From contig NZ_JASERT010000002.1 of NCBI RefSeq assembly GCF_030027245.1, positions 62,001 through 126,000 of the forward strand: DNA of 64,000 nt. Reading direction: 5' to 3'. Of this stretch, positions 53,959-63,269 are shown piece after piece. Position 1 is the first letter of the stretch, and each line of letters begins with the position of its first letter. The DNA is from Asticcacaulis sp. EMRT-3 (lineage in GTDB: Bacteria; Pseudomonadota; Alphaproteobacteria; Caulobacterales; Caulobacteraceae). Made by a program: the position numbers and the translations under genes. The notes under the pieces were generated by a model. It did not search any database. It was not told the origin of the DNA and saw only the letters and a list, made by a program, of their open reading frames with translations.

Positions 53959-54735
53959 TCAGGCGGATTTGCTGTGGGTCACGGCCTCGAAAACGCTGAA
54001 AGCCCCGTCCTGATAGCGCAGCAGATCAATCCGCACCGCCTCAGGGCTGAAGGTCAGCCGGTTGAAGCCATTGGGCTGGCGGCGCAGGCGCGTCGAGGTG
54101 GCGGTTGAGGCATTGACGAACAGGGTGGTGTGGCCGCCCATCTCGCGCGTTTCGATATAGGCATGGTGCTGATGGCCGGCCAGCACCAGATCAACCTTCT
54201 GTTGGGCCAGCGTGTCGAGTAGCGCCCGGCCATTGAACACCGTCACCGCCAGGGGAAAATCGGGCGAGGCGATCAGCGGATGATGCGCCACCACCATGCG
54301 CCACGGCGCGGTCGTGGCGGCGAAGGTGGCTTCGACGGCGCGGCATTGCCGGTCGCTGATGGCGCCATTAGCCCAGTTCCAGTGCGGCAAAATCATGCGC
54401 GCGCTGTTGAGGCCCTTGATAGCCACCAGCGGCGACGACCACTGCGGGTTCATCTCTTCAGCGATATAGCGCCGATAGCGCCGCCACGGATGGAGGAAGC
54501 GGGTTATATCCATGCCCGGCAGGTCGTGATTGCCGGGAATCGACAGGACGCGGGCTGGCAGTTCGGCCAGAAAGTCGCGGGCGGCCTCAAATTCGCCGTC
54601 CGTCGCCGACTGGGTGAGGTCGCCGCTGGCGATGATCAGATCGGGCACATCGTCATGCAGATGGCGCAGCAGGGCGGTCTTGACCTCATCATTGAGACAG
54701 CCGAAATGCAGGTCGGAAATCTGGGCGATCTTCAT
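53959..54735 (-). CDS. Metallophosphoesterase
   Basis: A 258-residue calcineurin-like phosphoesterase. Metal-binding motifs are all visible: ISDLHFG, ASGDLTQ, IPGNHD, VVAHHPLI and GHQHHAY. It is cytoplasmic, of the Icc/CpdA-like group, so a cyclic-nucleotide or phosphodiester substrate is possible. Its ATG overlaps the stop of the diacylglycerol-kinase-like gene (54732-54735). No obvious link to pectin use. Confidence 0.9.
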   Translation of the reverse strand: MKIAQISDLHFGCLNDEVKTALLRHLHDDVPDLIIASGDLTQSATDGEFEAARDFLAELPARVLSIPGNHDLPGMDITRFLHPWRRYRRYIAEEMNPQWSSPLVAIKGLNSARMILPHWNWANGAISDRQCRAVEATFAATTAPWRMVVAHHPLIASPDFPLAVTVFNGRALLDTLAQQKVDLVLAGHQHHAYIETREMGGHTTLFVNASTATSTRLRRQPNGFNRLTFSPEAVRIDLLRYQDGAFSVFEAVTHSKSA

Positions 54736-55646
54736 GGCTGGCCCTCATCGGCGGGCAGCAGCACATGCAGGAAACGCGGTTTGAGGCTTATCTCCAAAGG
54801 CGTTTTCAGCTTCATGATCTCGCCATCGATCGACACCAGATCGCGGCGGTGATGATTGTCGATGCGTACTGTCTGGCCGGTGTGCTCGATCAGGGCGGGG
54901 TCTTGCAGCCAGCGTCCGAACAGAAGCCGCCACATGAAGCGCAAATGGGTGGCGTGCGAGGTGGTGGTGAAGACATAGACGGCCAGCTCGCCGCCACTCA
55001 GCGCGTGGCGTTTGAAATTGCTCTCGGTCAGTGTCTGGCTGTCGGCGAAACGGTTGGCCGACACCACGACCGCCGGGGTGCGGAAGGTTTCCGCCTTGCC
55101 GTCGATGGCGATGCGGATTCGCTCACGCTTGTGCATGTCGAGATTGCGCAGGATGAACAAAAACAGTTGCGGCATCAGCAAAAACGTATGGGTCAGGCGC
55201 TTTCTTTCGCGAAAACGCGAAGCCTGCGGCATGGTGCCGATACTGGCGCAGCACAGGAAGATTTCCCCATTCACAAAGCCCGCGTCGATCCGGCTTTCCT
55301 CAGCCCCCGCCGCATAGCCTGCCAGCGCGCCCTCCAGCGTGTCGATACCCAGATCGTGCGCCAGCAGGTTCATCGTGCCGAAGGGCAGTACGCCGAAGGG
55401 TTTGTTGCGTTCGGCCAGATATTTGGCCGCCTCGCGGATGCTGCCATCGCCGCCGCCGATCAGCAGGTGATGCGCCTGACCGGCCAGCCGCGCCAGGTTG
55501 GCCGACATCTCCTCCGGTTCGGAAAAGCATAGCTCATTCAGCGGCAGACCGCTTTGTGTCACGGCGGTATCGATGGCGGGCTGGCCCATTGACAGCACCG
55601 TGCCGGACTTGGCGTTGATGAGGATATTGAAGGTGGTTTTGGCCAT
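54732..55646 (-). CDS. Diacylglycerol/lipid kinase family protein
   Basis: A 304-residue DAGK-catalytic-domain protein (YegS/DgkB type). The nucleotide-binding part is ILINAKSGTVLSMG then LLIGGGDGSIREAAKYLAE and FGVLPFGTMNLLAHDLGI. The C-terminal lid includes RIDAGFVNGEIFLCCASIG and VSIDGEIMKLKTPL. It should phosphorylate a lipid or sphingoid substrate. ATG 55646 (MAKTTFNILIN) fits family starts better than 55673. It forms a two-gene unit with the phosphoesterase, set inside the pectin region. Confidence 0.9.
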   Translation of the reverse strand: MAKTTFNILINAKSGTVLSMGQPAIDTAVTQSGLPLNELCFSEPEEMSANLARLAGQAHHLLIGGGDGSIREAAKYLAERNKPFGVLPFGTMNLLAHDLGIDTLEGALAGYAAGAEESRIDAGFVNGEIFLCCASIGTMPQASRFRERKRLTHTFLLMPQLFLFILRNLDMHKRERIRIAIDGKAETFRTPAVVVSANRFADSQTLTESNFKRHALSGGELAVYVFTTTSHATHLRFMWRLLFGRWLQDPALIEHTGQTVRIDNHHRRDLVSIDGEIMKLKTPLEISLKPRFLHVLLPADEGQP

Positions 55647-55806
55647 GCTCCCCGTATGAAAAACCGTGTGCAAGGATTCAATGTGTTACCGCATGGATCA
55701 CGGCCCCCAGTTTAATTTCGCAATGCAAGTGATCGATAAGAGGTGGATTTATCGATCACGCTTGCGCCGCCGCCATTACTTGCCGATGACAGGTCATATG
55801 CGGCGT

Positions 55807-56565
55807 TTAGCCCAGTTTCCAGACCTCGAAATCGCTATAGGCAGCGACCAGCGGTGCCATCTGGCGAAAGCCGATACTGCCGCTCGCAGGCCAGCCGACG
55901 CCACCACCTTTCCACGCCATGACCAGCAGATCATTGATAAAGAAATCGACGCCATCGCTGCGTTTTTGCAGGCGCATCTTGTACGGCAGGGCGGCGTCGG
56001 CGACATCGGGGATCGGATCGGCCCCCTGCGCCAGCATTTCAAACCCCGGCGCACGGCGCAGGTTACACAGATGAAAGGCGCGTTCTGAGGGCCAGCGGCG
56101 GCGGAAATAGGCCATTGTCAGGGCCGAAACGTCGGAATTGGTATATTGCGCATAGATACCGGCGCGCGGCTTCAGCCGTTTGTCGAGTACCGGCACAGGA
56201 TCGCCCCCCGGCAACAGGCCTTGCGCGGCGAACAGGAGAATGGCCAGACCCGGTTCTTCGAGCGGCCAGAAGTTCCAGCGAAATTCAACATTATCGGGAA
56301 AGGTTTCCGGGCACCAGTACACGAAGTTCGACGCCTGACCGTCGGCGGCGGAACGGGCGTTTTTCAGCCGCATCCGTCCGGTGTCGAAATCGACCAGCGC
56401 CTCGCCCTCCATGACGAAGCCCTTGACATCATCGGCGGTGCGCAAAGGATTGGCATAGATGCGCTCTGTGGCCTTTGCAGCTTGCGCGCCCGCCTTGCCC
56501 GCTGCCAGAGGCAGGACGGCCAGCGCGCCCGCCCCGGCCAGCATGTTTCGCCGTGACAGCCTCAT
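55807..56565 (-). CDS. DUF1961 (YesU-like) exported protein
   Basis: A 252-residue protein with a twin-arginine-like leader (RLSRRNMLAGAGALAVLPLAAGKAGA). The mature part has the DUF1961 concanavalin-like pattern: FVMEGEALVDFDTGRMRLKNA, FVYWCPETFPDNVEFRWNFWPLEEPGLAILLFAAQG, and VDFFINDLLVMAWKGGG. The Bacillus homologue YesU is encoded in the rhamnogalacturonan locus and has no established enzymatic role. Here too it sits directly behind rhaI, whose stop overlaps its start. A carbohydrate-binding or isomer-specific enzyme role is possible. Confidence 0.85.
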   Translation of the reverse strand: MRLSRRNMLAGAGALAVLPLAAGKAGAQAAKATERIYANPLRTADDVKGFVMEGEALVDFDTGRMRLKNARSAADGQASNFVYWCPETFPDNVEFRWNFWPLEEPGLAILLFAAQGLLPGGDPVPVLDKRLKPRAGIYAQYTNSDVSALTMAYFRRRWPSERAFHLCNLRRAPGFEMLAQGADPIPDVADAALPYKMRLQKRSDGVDFFINDLLVMAWKGGGVGWPASGSIGFRQMAPLVAAYSDFEVWKLG

Positions 56566-57893
56566 ACGATGCCCCCGTCGCGGCCTTCGCGGCGCTTGCG
56601 CGTTGCGGCCTTGTGCGCCCGGTAACCGGCGGCGCGGTAACAGGCGATGGGATCGAGCGCCCCGCCCGCGCGCCTGCGCGCCTCGGCCAGGGCCGGACGC
56701 ACATCGGTTTCAAACGGCAGGCGCAGGGCGTTATGCGCCATGATGACATCGTTTTCGGCCTGATAGGCTTTCAACGCCGGACGATCGACGATCAGCGCCT
56801 TGGCATAGGCCCCGGCAATGGCGCGCGCCGAATTGAGCAGGCTCTCAATCGGGTCGGTGACGTTGTGCGACTGGTCCATCATATAGGCGGGCCGGAAGCC
56901 TTCGGGGTCGCGCCCCTCGGCCAGCACCAGTTCGTTGAAGACCAGAAAGAGCTGGAACGGATTGATCGAACCGGCGTCGAGATCGTCATCGCCATATTTG
57001 GAATCGTTGAAATGGAAGCCGCCCAGCTTACCGAAACGCGCCAGCCGCGCCACGATCATTTCAATATTGACGCCCTGCGCGTGGTGGCCAAGATCGACGA
57101 GGCATTGCGCCTTGTCGCCCAAGGCTTGCGCGCACAGGATGCTGGTGCCCCAGTCCTGCACCACAGTCGAGTAAAAGGCCGGTTCATAAAGCTTGTGCTC
57201 GATGAACATCCGCCAGTCGCCGGGCAGACCGGCATAGACGGCGCGCATCGAAGAGAGATAGCGGTCGAGCGCATCGCTGAAATCGCTCTGGCCGGGAAAG
57301 TTGGAACCATCGCCGACCCACACGGTCAGGGCCTTGGATCCGAGCTTTTTACCGGCCTCGATACAGTCGAGATTATGCGCCACCGCCTGTTCGCGCATCG
57401 CAAGCTGCACATGGCTGAGCGAACCATATTTATAGGAGCGCTTCTGGCCGGGCTGATCCTGACCAGGCTGATCCTGAAACGTGTTGGAGTTGACGGCGTC
57501 GAAGCCCAGTCCGTGCGCCTCGGTGAACTGACGAAGCGCCGCATAGTCGTCGGTCATGTCCCACGGAAAATGCAGCGACACATTGGGTGTCATGCCGGTA
57601 AGCTGATGCACGACGGCGCAATCTTCGATCTTTTCATAGATGTCGGTGGGCTCTCCGGGCAGGGGAAAGCGCGCAAAGCGCGTGCCGCCGGTGGCCAGCC
57701 CCCAGCTCGGCAGGCCGACGGCCAGCTTCATCAGTTTTGCGACCACGGTTTCTATGTCGATGTCGGTGCGCGCCAGCCGGGCGGCCAGGGCGTCGAAATC
57801 GGCCTGATGGTCGGCCATCTGGCGGGCATTCTGGGCGGCGATCACGTCGGGCGAAATACCGCGCATCAGCCTGTCTCTGCTCACATAACCCAT
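56562..57893 (-). CDS. rhaI: L-rhamnose isomerase (RhaI type)
   Basis: A 443-residue cytoplasmic TIM-barrel isomerase converting L-rhamnose to L-rhamnulose. It matches the Pseudomonas/Rhizobium RhaI class rather than E. coli RhaA: SWGLATGGTRFARFPLPGEP, VSLHFPWDM, FIEHKLYEPAFYSTVVQDWGTS, CLVDLGHHAQGVNIE and GGFHFNDSKYGDDDLDAGSINPFQLF, which hold the metal ligands and catalytic residues. A short duplication (DQPGQDQPGQ) is seen near residue 142. It heads a two-gene unit with DUF1961. Confidence 0.94.
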   Translation of the reverse strand: MGYVSRDRLMRGISPDVIAAQNARQMADHQADFDALAARLARTDIDIETVVAKLMKLAVGLPSWGLATGGTRFARFPLPGEPTDIYEKIEDCAVVHQLTGMTPNVSLHFPWDMTDDYAALRQFTEAHGLGFDAVNSNTFQDQPGQDQPGQKRSYKYGSLSHVQLAMREQAVAHNLDCIEAGKKLGSKALTVWVGDGSNFPGQSDFSDALDRYLSSMRAVYAGLPGDWRMFIEHKLYEPAFYSTVVQDWGTSILCAQALGDKAQCLVDLGHHAQGVNIEMIVARLARFGKLGGFHFNDSKYGDDDLDAGSINPFQLFLVFNELVLAEGRDPEGFRPAYMMDQSHNVTDPIESLLNSARAIAGAYAKALIVDRPALKAYQAENDVIMAHNALRLPFETDVRPALAEARRRAGGALDPIACYRAAGYRAHKAATRKRREGRDGGIV

Positions 57894-57982
57894 CTTCGTC
57901 TCCCGGCGTCTTTTTGCTTTTATCCGTTTATTTCACGGACTTTCGGTGCATCCAAGTCAAATCGCCTGTGAATCGCGTTCTT

Positions 57983-58167
57983 CCCTCTCCCCACATGTGG
58001 GGAGAGGGCGAACGCAGCGAAAGTATAGCTTTCGCAAGAGAGGGAGCCAAGCCTTCAGGCGAAGGCGACCGGGTGAGGGGCAGTCTTTGGTGTACCCACC
58101 AAGCCCCTCATCCGGCCTTCGTTTCACTCAGGCCACCTTCTCCCCGCTTGGCAGGGAGAAGGGAAGA
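57983..58167. repeat. RIME-like mosaic repeat, copy C (expanded)
   Basis: Same blocks as 48019-48163, but with about 35 extra bases (GCGAACGCAGCGAAAGTATA and on) inserted between the palindrome and the GCGACCGGGTGAGGGGCA block. Occupies most of the gap between rhaI and rhaD. Confidence 0.85.
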
Positions 58168-58186
58168 TAAGCGACATCCTGCTCTG

Positions 58187-60322
58187 TCAGCGCGTAAAGG
58201 CCGCCGCGTGACCCGCATCGACATTGAGAATATTGCCGGTTGATTTCGCCGCCGCATCGCTGGCCAGAAACACCACGGCGCGCGCCACATCCTGCGGCAG
58301 GACTTCGCGCTTCAGAAGGCTGCGCTGGCGGTAGAAATCCTCCAGCTCATCGGGTTTCAGATCATAGGCCGCCGCGCGCTGGCTGCGCCATTCGCCGTTC
58401 CAGATATGCGAACCCTGCAAGACCGCATCGGGATTGACGACATTGACGCGGATACCGTGTGGCGCGCCTTCCAGCGCCAGACAACGCGCCAGATGCAGCT
58501 CGGCCGCCTTGGCCGAAGCATAGGCCGACGCCCCGCCAGACGCCGCCACGGCATTTTTCGACACCACAAAGACGATGGAGCCGCCGCCGCCCGCCTTCAT
58601 GGCGCGGAAAGCCTCACGCGCCGGCAGGAAATAGCCATCGGCCAGGACGCGGAAATTCTGCTGCCACAGGTCGAGCGTGGTGTCTTCGATGGAGGCCGCC
58701 GTGGCGATTCCGGCATTGGCGACCAGAATATCAATGGCGCCGAACGCATCAAACGTAGCCTCAAACGCTGACATGACCTGCGCCTCATCGCCAATATCGG
58801 CCACGAAGGTGCGGATCAGATCGGGCCGGAAGCGCGTGGCCAGTTCAAGGCGCGCCGCCTCCAGCCGGGGCGCGTCGATGTCGGTCAGCAGCACGCAGCC
58901 GCCTTTCGCCAAGATGTCTTCGGCCACGGCGCGGCCAATCCCGCCTGCCGCCCCGGTAATGCAGGCCACACGCCCGGCCAGCTCACCCGGCTTTGGCTGG
59001 CGCTTCAGCTTGGCCTCTTCGAGCGCCCAGTATTCAATGGCAAAGGCTTCGCGCTCATCGAGCGGCTTATAATGGCCCAGCGCCCGCGCACCGGTAATGA
59101 CATTCATGGTATTGAGCGCATATTCACCGGCGATGCGCGCCTGGGTGGCGTCGGGCGCGAAGGCCAGGGCACCGGTATCGCGGATCAGCACGATCACCGG
59201 ATCAGCGTCGCGCATGGCGGGGCTTCCGGGCGTGCAAAAGCGCTCATAATAGGCCTGGTAACGACGACGAAAACCCGCCACGGCCTCAGCCACATAGGCG
59301 GCTGCGTCTTCGGCCAGCAGGCGCTGCGGATCGAGGATCAGCGGCCACGGCTTGGTGCGCAGGAAATGATCGGGACAGGGCGCGCCTAAGCTCACATCCT
59401 GTAACAGATGCGGCGACGACACGAAATCGCGCACATCCGGCGTATCGAGGCGGCAGGCGATTTTCGCACCGGTCAGCAAAGGCCGCAGCAGCCGGGTGGC
59501 GCGGCGCAACAGGTCATCAGCAGCGGGCACGGCGGGCGCAGGGCGCGGTTTGATCCGGGCGTTTATCGCCGTGGCGGCGCGCGCAATCAGGTCGATGCTC
59601 GTCTCATAACAATCCCGCGCCGTTTCGCCCCAGCAGAACAGGCCGTGGCCTTCCAGCACCATGCCGCGCCAGTGCGGGTGAGCGGCCAGCAGTTCTCCCA
59701 TGCGCAAGCCGAGATCGAAACCGGGCCTCTGCCAGCCGATCCAGCCGACCGCATCGCCATAGACGGCTTCGGTGAGGCTGCGCGATTCGTGGATGGCGGC
59801 GATGGCCACCACGGCGTCGGGATGGAGATGATCGACATGGCGGTGCGGAATAAAGGCGTGCAAAGGCGTGTCGATGCTGGCGGCGCGCGGATTGAGGCCG
59901 AAGGTGCAATGGGGCAGAAGCCCCACCATCTCATCTTCAAAATCAAGGCCGCGATAGAGGCGCTCAAGCCCCCGCACCCGGTCGAGATAGAGGGTGGCAA
60001 AACCATCGCGCTGCATCGAGCCGAGATCGCCGCCCGACCCCTTGACCCATAAAACCTCGACCGCTTCACCGCTCAAAGGATCGCGGTCAGTCAGCTTGGC
60101 CGAGGTATTGCCGCCGCCGAAATTGGTGACCGATAGGTCGGAACCAAGCAGGTTGGAGCGATAGAGCAGTCGGTCGATTTCGCTGAATCCGGCGCAGGCC
60201 GCTTCATCCCACAGGCTTTGCGGCACGCGCAAAGGGCCTTTGTCCGGCGTCGCAGACGGTTGCGGATATGCGGCCATACGCGCCTCGGTCAAACGCGACC
60301 GGCTGGGCTGCGACAAGTTCAT
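58187..60322 (-). CDS. rhaD: Bifunctional rhamnulose-1-phosphate aldolase / L-lactaldehyde dehydrogenase
   Basis: A 711-residue two-domain enzyme. Residues about 30-400 are a class II aldolase/adducin domain (NLLGSDLSVTNFGGGNTSAKL, FIPHRHVDHLHPDAVVAIAA with metal histidines, VLEGHGLFCWGETARDCYE). Residues about 430-711 are a short-chain dehydrogenase (CITGAAGGIGRAVAEDIL, ILVANAGIA, and the YxxxK motif in SAYASAKAAELHLAR). The fusion cleaves rhamnulose-1-phosphate to DHAP and L-lactaldehyde and oxidises the latter to lactate. This is a known arrangement in alphaproteobacteria and Bacillus. Divergent from rhaK. Confidence 0.95.
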   Translation of the reverse strand: MNLSQPSRSRLTEARMAAYPQPSATPDKGPLRVPQSLWDEAACAGFSEIDRLLYRSNLLGSDLSVTNFGGGNTSAKLTDRDPLSGEAVEVLWVKGSGGDLGSMQRDGFATLYLDRVRGLERLYRGLDFEDEMVGLLPHCTFGLNPRAASIDTPLHAFIPHRHVDHLHPDAVVAIAAIHESRSLTEAVYGDAVGWIGWQRPGFDLGLRMGELLAAHPHWRGMVLEGHGLFCWGETARDCYETSIDLIARAATAINARIKPRPAPAVPAADDLLRRATRLLRPLLTGAKIACRLDTPDVRDFVSSPHLLQDVSLGAPCPDHFLRTKPWPLILDPQRLLAEDAAAYVAEAVAGFRRRYQAYYERFCTPGSPAMRDADPVIVLIRDTGALAFAPDATQARIAGEYALNTMNVITGARALGHYKPLDEREAFAIEYWALEEAKLKRQPKPGELAGRVACITGAAGGIGRAVAEDILAKGGCVLLTDIDAPRLEAARLELATRFRPDLIRTFVADIGDEAQVMSAFEATFDAFGAIDILVANAGIATAASIEDTTLDLWQQNFRVLADGYFLPAREAFRAMKAGGGGSIVFVVSKNAVAASGGASAYASAKAAELHLARCLALEGAPHGIRVNVVNPDAVLQGSHIWNGEWRSQRAAAYDLKPDELEDFYRQRSLLKREVLPQDVARAVVFLASDAAAKSTGNILNVDAGHAAAFTR

Positions 60323-60480
60323 TGAACTCTCCAGACTTGTGTATTATAACTTAATAAATATGATAAAAGCGACATGCTGAATGCCGTGATCGAAAACGAC
60401 GATACAGACGATTTCGATAGACTTCAATCATTATCGCTCAAAAAACGACAGATAATCGCCAGCGATCAGGGATACGCACG
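60323..60480. promoter_or_regulatory. Divergent rhaD/rhaK promoter region with operator-like half-sites
   Basis: An AT-rich 158-base gap. CGATAGACTTCAATCA (60415-60430) resembles the cluster operator on the minus strand (TGATTGAAGTCTATCG), and TGATCGAAAACGACGAT (60388-60404) is a second related element. Sites for the DeoR-type regulator are expected here. Confidence 0.45.
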
Positions 60481-61911
60481 GTGAAAAGGGAACGCAAAAG
60501 CCAGGAAGGCGCCAACTGCATTGTTTTCGATGCCGGGCGCACCTATGCCAAGATCAGTGTGGTCACGCCCTCAGGCGTCGTGCTGGCGACGCGGCGCATC
60601 CTCACCCCCACCTACGCCACGCTGCTTTATACCGCCATCGACACCGACGCCCTGTTCAACTGGCTTTTGTTGCAGCTCAAAGCCTTCAGCGCCTATGCCA
60701 TTGATCGCATCATCCCGGTGGCGCATGGCGCGGCCTGCGCCTTCCTCGATGAAAACCTGCATCTCGTCCAGCCGGTGCAGGATTACGAAACAGCCATTCC
60801 GCCGGTCTTTGCCAGCGCCTATGCGCGCCTGCGCCCGGCCTTTTCTGAAACCCTGTCGCCGCCCCTGCCCAAGGGCCTCAATCTCGGCGCGCAGATCTAC
60901 TGGCACGCAAAGCGCGACCCCGATATGTTCGCAAAAGTGCGCTGGATTCTGCCCTATCCGCAATACTGGTCATGGCGGTTGAGCGGCGCGCTCCATTCGG
61001 AGATCAGCTCTCTGGGCTGCCATACCGACCTGTGGTCGCCGGTCACAGGTGATTTCTCGTCGCTCACCCATGATCAGGGCTGGGCGCATCGCTTCGCGCC
61101 CCTGCGCAAGGCCTGGGAAGGGGCCGGGCGGCTGAAGCCTGAGATCGTGCGCGCCACCGGCCTGTCGCCCGCCACCCGCGTTTGCGTCGGCCTGCACGAT
61201 TCGGGCGCGGCGCTGGCTTCGCTGCTCGGCGGCTGGCAGCAGGATACCGACCTGCCTGCGCTTCTTTCGACCGGCACCTGGTTTATCGCTATGGCCCCCG
61301 GCGGTTCGCTCGACGGGCTGCAAGCCGAACGCGACTGCATGGGCGCGGTCGATGTGTTCGGCAAGGCCCTGCCCTGCGCCCGCTTCATGGGCGGGCGGGC
61401 GTTTGAAATGATCACCCATGATGGCGTCCGGGGCGGCTGCACCTCCAGCCTCGATGTCGATGCCGACACACTGGCTGAGGTGATGCACGAGGCGGCCCTG
61501 GCCCTGCCCAGCTTCCTCGATGCGGGCGGCCCCTATCCCGGTATGCACGGCGAAATCAGAGGCCTGCGCCACGATACGCCGCGCACGCGCGCAGCACTCG
61601 GTATGCTCTATCAGGCGCTGTTATCGACCACCTGCCTCGATATGATCCAGTGCGGCCGCACGCTGCTGATCGAAGGCATGGCGGCCGGTAATTCGGTGCT
61701 GGCCGGACTGATCGCCGCCCTGCATGACGGGCCGGTTCTGCGCAATGACGGCCCCAGCGGCGTCACGCTCGGCGCCTCGGCCCTGGCCTATCTGGGTGAG
61801 CGCCCGATGCCGCGCCTTCAGCATAATCAGGTGACGCCCCTGCTGCCCGATGAGATGCGCGCCTATCAGCGCATCTGGCGTGACGCCATCAATGCCGAGG
61901 TGGCGGCGTAA
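60481..61911 (+). CDS. rhaK: FGGY-family rhamnulokinase
   Basis: A 476-residue sugar kinase. The N-terminal ATP-site motif is FDAGRTYAKISVV, a FGGY-family variant, with GLHDSGAALASLLGG and LSTGTWFIAM in the second half. The C-terminal phosphate segment is MAAGNSVLAGLIAAL. Context (rhaD, rhaI, rhaM, rhaR) indicates phosphorylation of L-rhamnulose. On sequence alone an L-fuculokinase-like role could not be excluded. The start is GTG 60481 with AGGGA about ten bases before it. Confidence 0.88.
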   Translation: MKRERKSQEGANCIVFDAGRTYAKISVVTPSGVVLATRRILTPTYATLLYTAIDTDALFNWLLLQLKAFSAYAIDRIIPVAHGAACAFLDENLHLVQPVQDYETAIPPVFASAYARLRPAFSETLSPPLPKGLNLGAQIYWHAKRDPDMFAKVRWILPYPQYWSWRLSGALHSEISSLGCHTDLWSPVTGDFSSLTHDQGWAHRFAPLRKAWEGAGRLKPEIVRATGLSPATRVCVGLHDSGAALASLLGGWQQDTDLPALLSTGTWFIAMAPGGSLDGLQAERDCMGAVDVFGKALPCARFMGGRAFEMITHDGVRGGCTSSLDVDADTLAEVMHEAALALPSFLDAGGPYPGMHGEIRGLRHDTPRTRAALGMLYQALLSTTCLDMIQCGRTLLIEGMAAGNSVLAGLIAALHDGPVLRNDGPSGVTLGASALAYLGERPMPRLQHNQVTPLLPDEMRAYQRIWRDAINAEVAA

Positions 61912-61957
61912 AGCAACCGCCCTGACATAGGCCGTCTCGACAAGGCCATGATTTGCC

Positions 61958-61973
61958 CCTATAGATTCAATCA
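61958..61973. promoter_or_regulatory. Operator-like site upstream of the DeoR regulator
   Basis: CCTATAGATTCAATCA followed at once by GAATCAATCA. The minus-strand reading TGATTGAATCTATAGG shares the TGATTGAA half with the other cluster sites. It lies about 130 bases before the regulator ATG and may mediate autoregulation. Confidence 0.35.
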
Positions 61974-62105
61974 GAATCAATCACCGAGTCGCGCCCCGCG
62001 CGCATTTCGGTGCAGATTTACAACCTCTTCTTCATATGTTAGCGCTATAATTGGCTTTCCGCGCGCCCCCCGCAACCGAAACAAGGCCCGCCACAGGATT
62101 TTACC

Positions 62106-62927
62106 ATGCACCTGCAAGACCGCTGGAAGCGCATTATTGACGAACTGAACACCGACCGCGTCACCTCGGTGGATGAACTGACCGAACGGCTGGGCGTTTC
62201 GCCCGCCACCATCCGCCGCGATCTCAATGAGCTGCATGAACTGGGTCATCTGCTGCGCGTGCGCGGCGGGGCGATGCGCGCCGAAGGCACCGTCTATAGC
62301 GGGCGCGGCGATGAGCGCCGTTCGGGCCTGACCGGGCAATCGGCCTTTGCCGACAGCGTGATCACCAATGCCGGCGCCAAGCGCGCCATCGCCAAAATGG
62401 CCCTCTCCTATATCACGCCCGGCCTGTCGATGATCATCGACGGCGGCACCACCACCTTCATGATGGCCTCGATGATGGCCGATGAAGCCTATCACGTGCT
62501 CACCACATCCGTGCCGATCCTGCAATGCCTGTTCGAGCGCCCGCGCATCAAGGTGACCGTGCCCGGCGGCGAGCTGTTCCGCGATCAGGGCATCATCCTC
62601 AATCCGTATGAGGACGGCATTTTGCAGCATTTCGCCGCCCAGCGCATGTTCATCGGCTGTCAGGCCCTGACCAAAAACGGCCTGATGCAGACCGATACCC
62701 TGCTGGTGCAGTCGGAACGCCGCCTGATGGAACGCGCCGGTGAGGTGATCGTGCTGGCCGATTCGAGCAAGATCGACGCCCAGGCCTCGCTGTCGGTGTG
62801 TCCGCTGAAAGACATCGATGTGCTGATCACCGATGAGAATATCGATCCGTCGGCTGTGCGCTGGCTCAATGCCCACGACATCGAAGTGCGCATCGCCCGT
62901 ATCCATGAGGACGCAGCGGCGGCTTAA
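62106..62927 (+). CDS. rhaR: DeoR-family regulator of rhamnose catabolism
   Basis: A 273-residue repressor. The N-terminal winged helix (VTSVDELTERLGVSPATIRRDLNELHELGHLLRVRGGA, about residues 19-56) is a standard DeoR domain. The C-terminal sugar-phosphate sensor contains AKMALSYITPGLSMIIDGGTTTFMM, SVPILQCLFERPRIKVTVPGG and VLADSSKIDAQAS. DeoR regulators next to rhaK/rhaD/rhaI in rhizobia control rhamnose genes and respond to a phosphorylated intermediate. It follows rhaK in the same direction and converges on rhaM with nine bases between stops. Confidence 0.9.
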   Translation: MHLQDRWKRIIDELNTDRVTSVDELTERLGVSPATIRRDLNELHELGHLLRVRGGAMRAEGTVYSGRGDERRSGLTGQSAFADSVITNAGAKRAIAKMALSYITPGLSMIIDGGTTTFMMASMMADEAYHVLTTSVPILQCLFERPRIKVTVPGGELFRDQGIILNPYEDGILQHFAAQRMFIGCQALTKNGLMQTDTLLVQSERRLMERAGEVIVLADSSKIDAQASLSVCPLKDIDVLITDENIDPSAVRWLNAHDIEVRIARIHEDAAAA

Positions 62928-62936
62928 CAGAATACC

Positions 62937-63251
62937 CTAATCCATATGAAACACCGGCTTAAGCTGGGTCTGCACCGGCGAATTGTCGGGGTTGGTGTCC
63001 ATAATGTCGGCCATATAGGCCCACCACTTTTTCATGATCGGGTGATCGGGCAGGCTGTCCATCGTGTGACCGGGCGTGCGCTTTAATACGCCAAACAGCA
63101 CAAGCGTTTTTTCGTCGAGAAAGATCGAGTAGTCCGACACGCCGCTGGCCTGCAACAGCCCGCCCAGTTCCGGCCAGATCTCATCATGACGGCGCTGATA
63201 CTCGGCCTCAAAACCGGGCTTTAACTGCATGGTGAAAGCGATTGTTTCCAT
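62937..63251 (-). CDS. rhaM: L-rhamnose mutarotase
   Basis: A 104-residue dimeric alpha+beta barrel enzyme interconverting rhamnose anomers. The catalytic segments are [25 protein letters not shown] (with the His) and [19 protein letters not shown], and [14 protein letters not shown] is the family C-terminal signature. Length is normal. A perfect 10-bp inverted repeat (63270-63292) lies just upstream. Confidence 0.95.
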   Translation of the reverse strand: METIAFTMQLKPGFEAEYQRRHDEIWPELGGLLQASGVSDYSIFLDEKTLVLFGVLKRTPGHTMDSLPDHPIMKKWWAYMADIMDTNPDNSPVQTQLKPVFHMD

Positions 63252-63269
63252 TTATTTTTCTCCGATTTT

